Positions 60,069 to 64,000 of a stretch of 64,000 nt of DNA are shown piece after piece. The notes under the pieces were generated by a model. It had not been told where the DNA came from. It saw only the letters and a program-made list of their open reading frames with translations, and did no database searches. This DNA comes from Tetradesmus obliquus (taxonomy: Eukaryota > Chlorophyta > Chlorophyceae > Sphaeropleales > Scenedesmaceae), in the NCBI GenBank assembly GCA_030272155.1, contig CP126198.1, forward strand, positions 3,906,001-3,970,000, in the 5' to 3' direction. Numbering within the stretch: the stretch's first letter is position 1; each line of letters opens with the position of its first letter. The translations under genes were made by a program, and so were the position numbers.

Positions 60069-60183
60069 TTTATAGAGGGAAACGATGTTCTGGGGCCCTT
60101 CCGCCGGGCCCTCATTTGGCTCGTTTGACTCACTCAGAAAGCGCGCTTGAGGAAGGCCGAACGCAAACCGTCATCGCAGCAGC
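60069..60183. other. Conserved GC-rich element upstream of paralogue 2
   Basis: Counterpart of 52446-52553: TATTTATAG box, AAACGATGTTC, the hairpin GGGGCCCTTCCGCCGGGCCC, then TTTGACTCACTC and AGGAAGGCCGAA blocks. Conservation exceeds that of most surrounding noncoding sequence. Confidence 0.6.
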
Positions 60184-62741
60184 CTGAGCGAAGCCTCTGC
60201 ACCATTCGACGCTAAAAAATCTAAAAGCTAAACGTCCTCAGCAACGCTTTGCAACGATAGGAGCCATGCCAAGGCGGATACTCTGGCTGCTGACTGTGTA
60301 TGGCAGGAGCCATCTAGTGGACGTGTCAGGACGGCTTAAGACAGGTCCTGGGCATTGAGCGGCATGCGTTTTAACGCACGTAACAGTCTCAGTAGGGTTC
60401 GTTTGTTACACATGCATGGTGCACAGGTATACCTCTGTCCCCATGCTGGCCGCAATGCTGCTAACCACAATGAATGCTTACCACCCCCCCCAAAGCAGGG
60501 TCCAGGGACGGGGGTTGGACCCAAGCGATGTCGATTTCTCCCAGCTGCCTGAAAGAACTAGAACAGGAAGCTAGGAATACATAGCTGAAATGTAGATGAT
60601 TTGTTTCTGCTTGTATTTAGACATCGAGTAGGTCCAAAGGGGCCAAATCCGCTGTTGACTGCGATTTGCTCATATAAATACGCGAGTGTGGTCCGATAAG
60701 GAAAAGAACTAGAACCACTCTAGCACCATAGAAAGAAACCGCCAATTAAAAATTTTTGCAGCGAAAAACCGGCAATCGAGTAGGTCCAAAGGGGTCAAAT
60801 CGGCTGATGAGTATCGGCACTGAAAAGCTTGCTCAGGTAAAAGCTCCGCAGCAGCCAAAAAGCCTCATGTGTCTTTTAATACACGGTATCAAAGTTAATG
60901 TGGGGATTTCACGACGACCAGTATCGTCACTGCCCCGAGTGCAGCCCGAGTGCACCCCACTGTGGCACCCCCGACACCATCGCAGTACTAGCGACTGGGG
61001 TCAAAATGCCCAAACCGGTTATACACGAACGGGTCCAAGAGCCCTCAAATATCATTTTCAAGTATAATTATGCTTTAAGCAAGCATTTAGAGACATCGCT
61101 TGGCTCGTTCGCATTAGCCCAGTACTGGGGTCTAGGGTGCTTTGGGGGGGTGGGGGGGGGGGGTGATGCTTACACCCTGCTGCACCATCCAGTGCGCAGC
61201 TGCCGCCAGCTCTCCAATTGCAGAACAGCCGCCAGCATGCGTATACGATTGCGCAATCGTACAGGTTACAGCTGCCAAGGCAGCGCAGCTCCCCAGCCCT
61301 TGTACACCACCTAGCTGCTGCTGCTGCTCCCGCAGGCTCATACACCGTGCAGTCAAACCTTGGTCAAACGCCTCTGCCTTGCAACCATCACACACCAGGC
61401 AACATATGCAGCAGGAATTCAGGCAAGGACAGCACACTGCTGATCATCCTGTGCTAGCGACAGCCAGCGATCAAGAGTTGCAGCTGCTGCCAACAACCTT
61501 CCTGGAAGCAAGCTGCAGCAATCTGCCAGCATCCATTTTTTGCAGATGCCATCTCACAGGCACACAAGCTGCCACACCATGATGGTTGATCAGCAGCGTG
61601 TGCCTTGCCTGCCCCTGCTGCACCTGCCCCTGTGATACATGCGGGACAACAAATCCATCATACCCTGGTCAAAACAGCCTGCGTGCCTGCCCCGCCTGCC
61701 GTTGAAGGCAGCTTGCAGCTGCTGCTGTGCCTATGTGCCATGTGGCAACCACCCGCCAGCAATGCGCCAGCGTTTGACACTTTTGTCTTGTCAGATGAGG
61801 CAGCGCAGCCCTGATGCCCTGCGGTATACACACCTGCAGCCAAATCGCTGCCAGGCTGCACGACACAGGGATGCGCTGCCATTGGAATGATCATAAGGTG
61901 GCGGCAACAGCAGAGGATGCTGCAAGCAGCTATCGGCAGGCCGCTGCATCTGCAGCACGAAACACCCCCACATCGACCTTTTCGCGCGACAAACAGAACA
62001 GCAACCCTGCCTTTTGACTCACCCAGCCTCCCGATTGACTCCCTTGCCCCTCAAAGTACACCTGTGATGTATGCAGCAGCAATAGGAGTGCATGGACACT
62101 CCACTGCTGCACCACATCGCTGCCATGTGCCTACAACGCTAGCAGCAGGAAGTGTGCCTGCGCCCCTACTGCTGCAGCCTCAAATGCTGTCGTCATGTCA
62201 TGCTACACTACGCTCAGCATGCAGCATCGACTGAAGCCCACCCTACACTTCAGCAGCTGCCTGCAGAACACAACCACAGCAGCTGCGGCAGCTGTGCACG
62301 CGTGCGTGCAAAAACAACCGCAGTCAAAGTCACACGCCATGCATCTGCATGCTGCTGGATGAGTACATCATGCAGCAAAGATGACGCAAGGCGCTGCTTG
62401 TAAACAGAGCTCAAGTAGAGGACCATGCATTCCTTCCACTTCCCTGCCTGCCCCCAACCCCAAAGCGGCCGCGTCAAGCAGCAGCAGCAGCAACATTGGC
62501 AGCCACACAACCACCACGCAACTGCCAGCTGGCACAGCCAGAAGCGCGGCCAGAGCACTGTTTCCTGCAAGCAGCCAGCATCATCCTCATCCGCCCCAGG
62601 CCACTGCTGGCTGCCTGCCTTTCCTGCAAGTCATTGCAGCACCACCGGCTGCCTTCGTCTGCTGCTTGCCTTTGCTGCTGCCTGCCGCACTGCCTGCTGC
62701 CCAACCACACGCCTTGAATGCTTTGCCGCCTCTTTTCTCTT
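60184..62741. other. Unassigned 2.5-kb region
   Basis: No supported gene. It contains an AT-richer stretch (about 60.55-61.1 kb) with a direct repeat, a poly-G run at 61143-61163, and a CA-rich, repeat-poor part with scattered CAG. Minus-strand open frames near 61132-61437 and 61658-61894 lack recognisable features. Confidence 0.4.
60622..60805. repeat. Direct repeat of about 28 bp
   Basis: ATCGAGTAGGTCCAAAGGGG plus YCAAATC occurs at about 60622-60649 and 60774-60801, about 152 bp apart, in a stretch visibly richer in A and T than its surroundings. Confidence 0.8.
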
Positions 62742-63044
62742 TTAGGCGGTCGCAGGCTTGCCGCCGCCTCCTGCCTCGGGCTTCTTGTGCTTGTGCTTGC
62801 TGGACAGGTCGGTGTACAGCCAGGTTCCTGCAAGCGCGATGACTGTGCCGACCATGGCCTGCTGCGTCAAGACCTGGTTGAAGAAGAGCACGCTGCTGAA
62901 GATAATGACGATGCGCTTGACCACGTTGCACACGCCGTGGCTCACAGGGGACACGCGCTGCAGCGTGTTGAACGCAAACTGGTTGTACAGGTGGTACAGC
63001 AGGCCCACCATGAACAGGTCGCCGTAGAAGCGAGCCTCGCCCAC
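62742..63044 (-). CDS. Triose-phosphate/nucleotide-sugar translocator-family protein, 3' exon only
   Basis: C-terminal 100 residues of a TPT-family membrane transporter, the group of plastid phosphate translocators and Golgi sugar transporters. The exon starts at 63044 after CAG and ends with a stop at 62742-62744. Family features: a helix with YHLYNQFAFNTL, the block RVSPVSHGVCNVVKRIVII, then a last membrane helix (GTVIALAGTWLY) and a Lys/His/Gly-rich tail (HKHKKPEAGGGG). The N-terminal exons lie beyond 64000. Substrate cannot be told from this part; the plastid type is favoured by similarity of the VKR block. Confidence 0.87.
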   Translation of the reverse strand: MGEARFYGDLFMVGLLYHLYNQFAFNTLQRVSPVSHGVCNVVKRIVIIFSSVLFFNQVLTQQAMVGTVIALAGTWLYTDLSSKHKHKKPEAGGGGKPATA

Positions 63045-63850
63045 CTGCAGGAAAAGAGCGTGAAAAGGCAAACAGGAAAGAACACAGCATTTGTGAGTTT
63101 TGAAGGCAAATTGGTTGTACAGGTTGTACAGCAGGCCCACCATGAACAGGTCCCCGTATAAGCGAGCCTCGCCCACCTGTACAGCAAAAATGGAGCAAAC
63201 AAAGCAGAGCAGAGAATAGCAGTTGAGTGTTGAAGGCAAACTGGTTTTGCAGGTGGTACAGCAGGCCCACCATGAACAGGTCACCGTAGAAGCGAGCCTC
63301 GCCCACCTGCAGGAAAAGAGCGTGAAAGGCAAACAGGACAGAATACAGCATTTGTGAGTGTCGAACGCAAACTGGTTGTACAAGTGGTACAGCAGGCCCA
63401 CCATGAACAGGTCACCGTAGAAGCGAGCCTCGCCCACCTGCAGGAAAAGAGCGTGAAAAGGCAAACAGGACAGAATACAGCAGATGTGAGTGTTGAAGGC
63501 AAACTGGTTGTACAGGTGGTACAGCAGGCCCACCATGAACAGGTCACCATAGAAGCGAGCCTCGCCCACCTGCAGGACAAGAGCGTGAAAAGGCAAACAG
63601 GACAGAATACAGCATTTGTGAGTGTCGAACGCAAACTGGTTGTACAAGTGGTACAGCAGTCAGATCATGAACAGGTCACCGTAGAAGCGAGCCTCGCCCA
63701 CCTGCAGGAAAAGAGCGTGAAAAGGCAAACATGACAGACTACAGCAGATGTGAGTGTTGAACGCAAACTGGTTGTACAGATGGTCCAGCAGGCCGACCAT
63801 GAACAGGTCTTTGCAACAGCGAGCCTCGCCCACTTGCAGGAAACAGGGTG
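63045..63850 (-). repeat. Six upstream copies of the translocator exon start, 132-bp period
   Basis: Copies start at 63176, 63306, 63437, 63569, 63701 and 63833 (intervals 130-132 bp) before the true start 63044. Each encodes VGEARFYGDLFMVGLLYHL-like sequence followed by intron. The farthest copy has a changed acceptor (CAG to CAA). The 63701 copy has an in-frame stop. The nearer ones have small differences such as H to N or Y to Q. Confidence 0.93.
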
Positions 63851-64000
63851 GCCAAGGATTTGGCGGGAAAGCAGCTGAGCAGAGCAGGGAGCCGCACATT
63901 GCATGTTGCTGATGAAGAGGCTATTAAAACAAATCATGCAACGTACTGGTCGTGTAGAAGCATGTTGGCTCTCATTGCAGAGTGGATCTGTGTTATGAAT

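Noticed and set aside
61132-61894. Minus-strand Ala/Gly-rich open frames as exons of the translocator or another gene
   Set aside because: The translocator has its stop at 62742, and these frames show no family features or phase-matched partners.
62965-63850. CRISPR-like regular array
   Set aside because: The repeated part is coding sequence of a transporter exon, spacers are themselves repeated, and the genome is eukaryotic.

Overview
The window is nuclear DNA of a green plant-lineage eukaryote, most likely a chlorophycean green alga. The evidence is many short GT-AG introns, plant-type proteins (an uncoupling-type carrier, an AP2 factor, a triose-phosphate-translocator-like protein), abundant CAG/CTG trinucleotide tracts giving poly-Gln and poly-Ala in proteins, and TGTAA motifs of the kind green algae use for polyadenylation. 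The species cannot be fixed from sequence alone. No bacterial, plasmid or phage genes were seen. Gene models were assembled by hand by joining exons whose splice phases agree; the complete models (and the 5'-partial UCP) sum to whole codons with a terminal stop.

Layout. Plus strand: mitochondrial uncoupling-type carrier (1-4398, 5' end outside the window); CLC chloride channel/transporter with two CBS domains (5035-12194); very large MYND-finger protein (12728-18441); SCaMC/ATP-Mg-Pi-type mitochondrial carrier (19459-23508); histidine-phosphatase (phosphoglycerate-mutase-like) protein (25341-28515). Minus strand: cytochrome P450 (38375-31718). Plus strand: transcription factor with four AP2 domains (39606-45668). 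Minus strand: two tandem paralogues of an unrecognised secreted Cys-rich protein (51694-49558 and 59114-57347), separated by a 1.8 kb CA microsatellite, then the 3' exon of a plastid phosphate-translocator-like gene (63044-62742, rest beyond the window). The genes are functionally unrelated and there is no operon logic. The nearest to a theme is transport (three carriers and one channel).

The outstanding feature is a pattern shared by seven of the ten genes. Introns beside a true exon contain one to six tandem partial copies of that exon's edge, each with its splice site and some flanking intron. Copies of exon 5' ends lie upstream of the true acceptor; copies of exon 3' ends lie downstream of the true donor. 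In several arrays the copies differ from the true exon almost only at synonymous positions, which suggests protein-level constraint (alternative exons) rather than debris. A second pattern is that (CTG)n on the gene's sense strand repeatedly sits just upstream of 3' splice sites, on both strands. These two patterns are the best candidates for something undescribed here.
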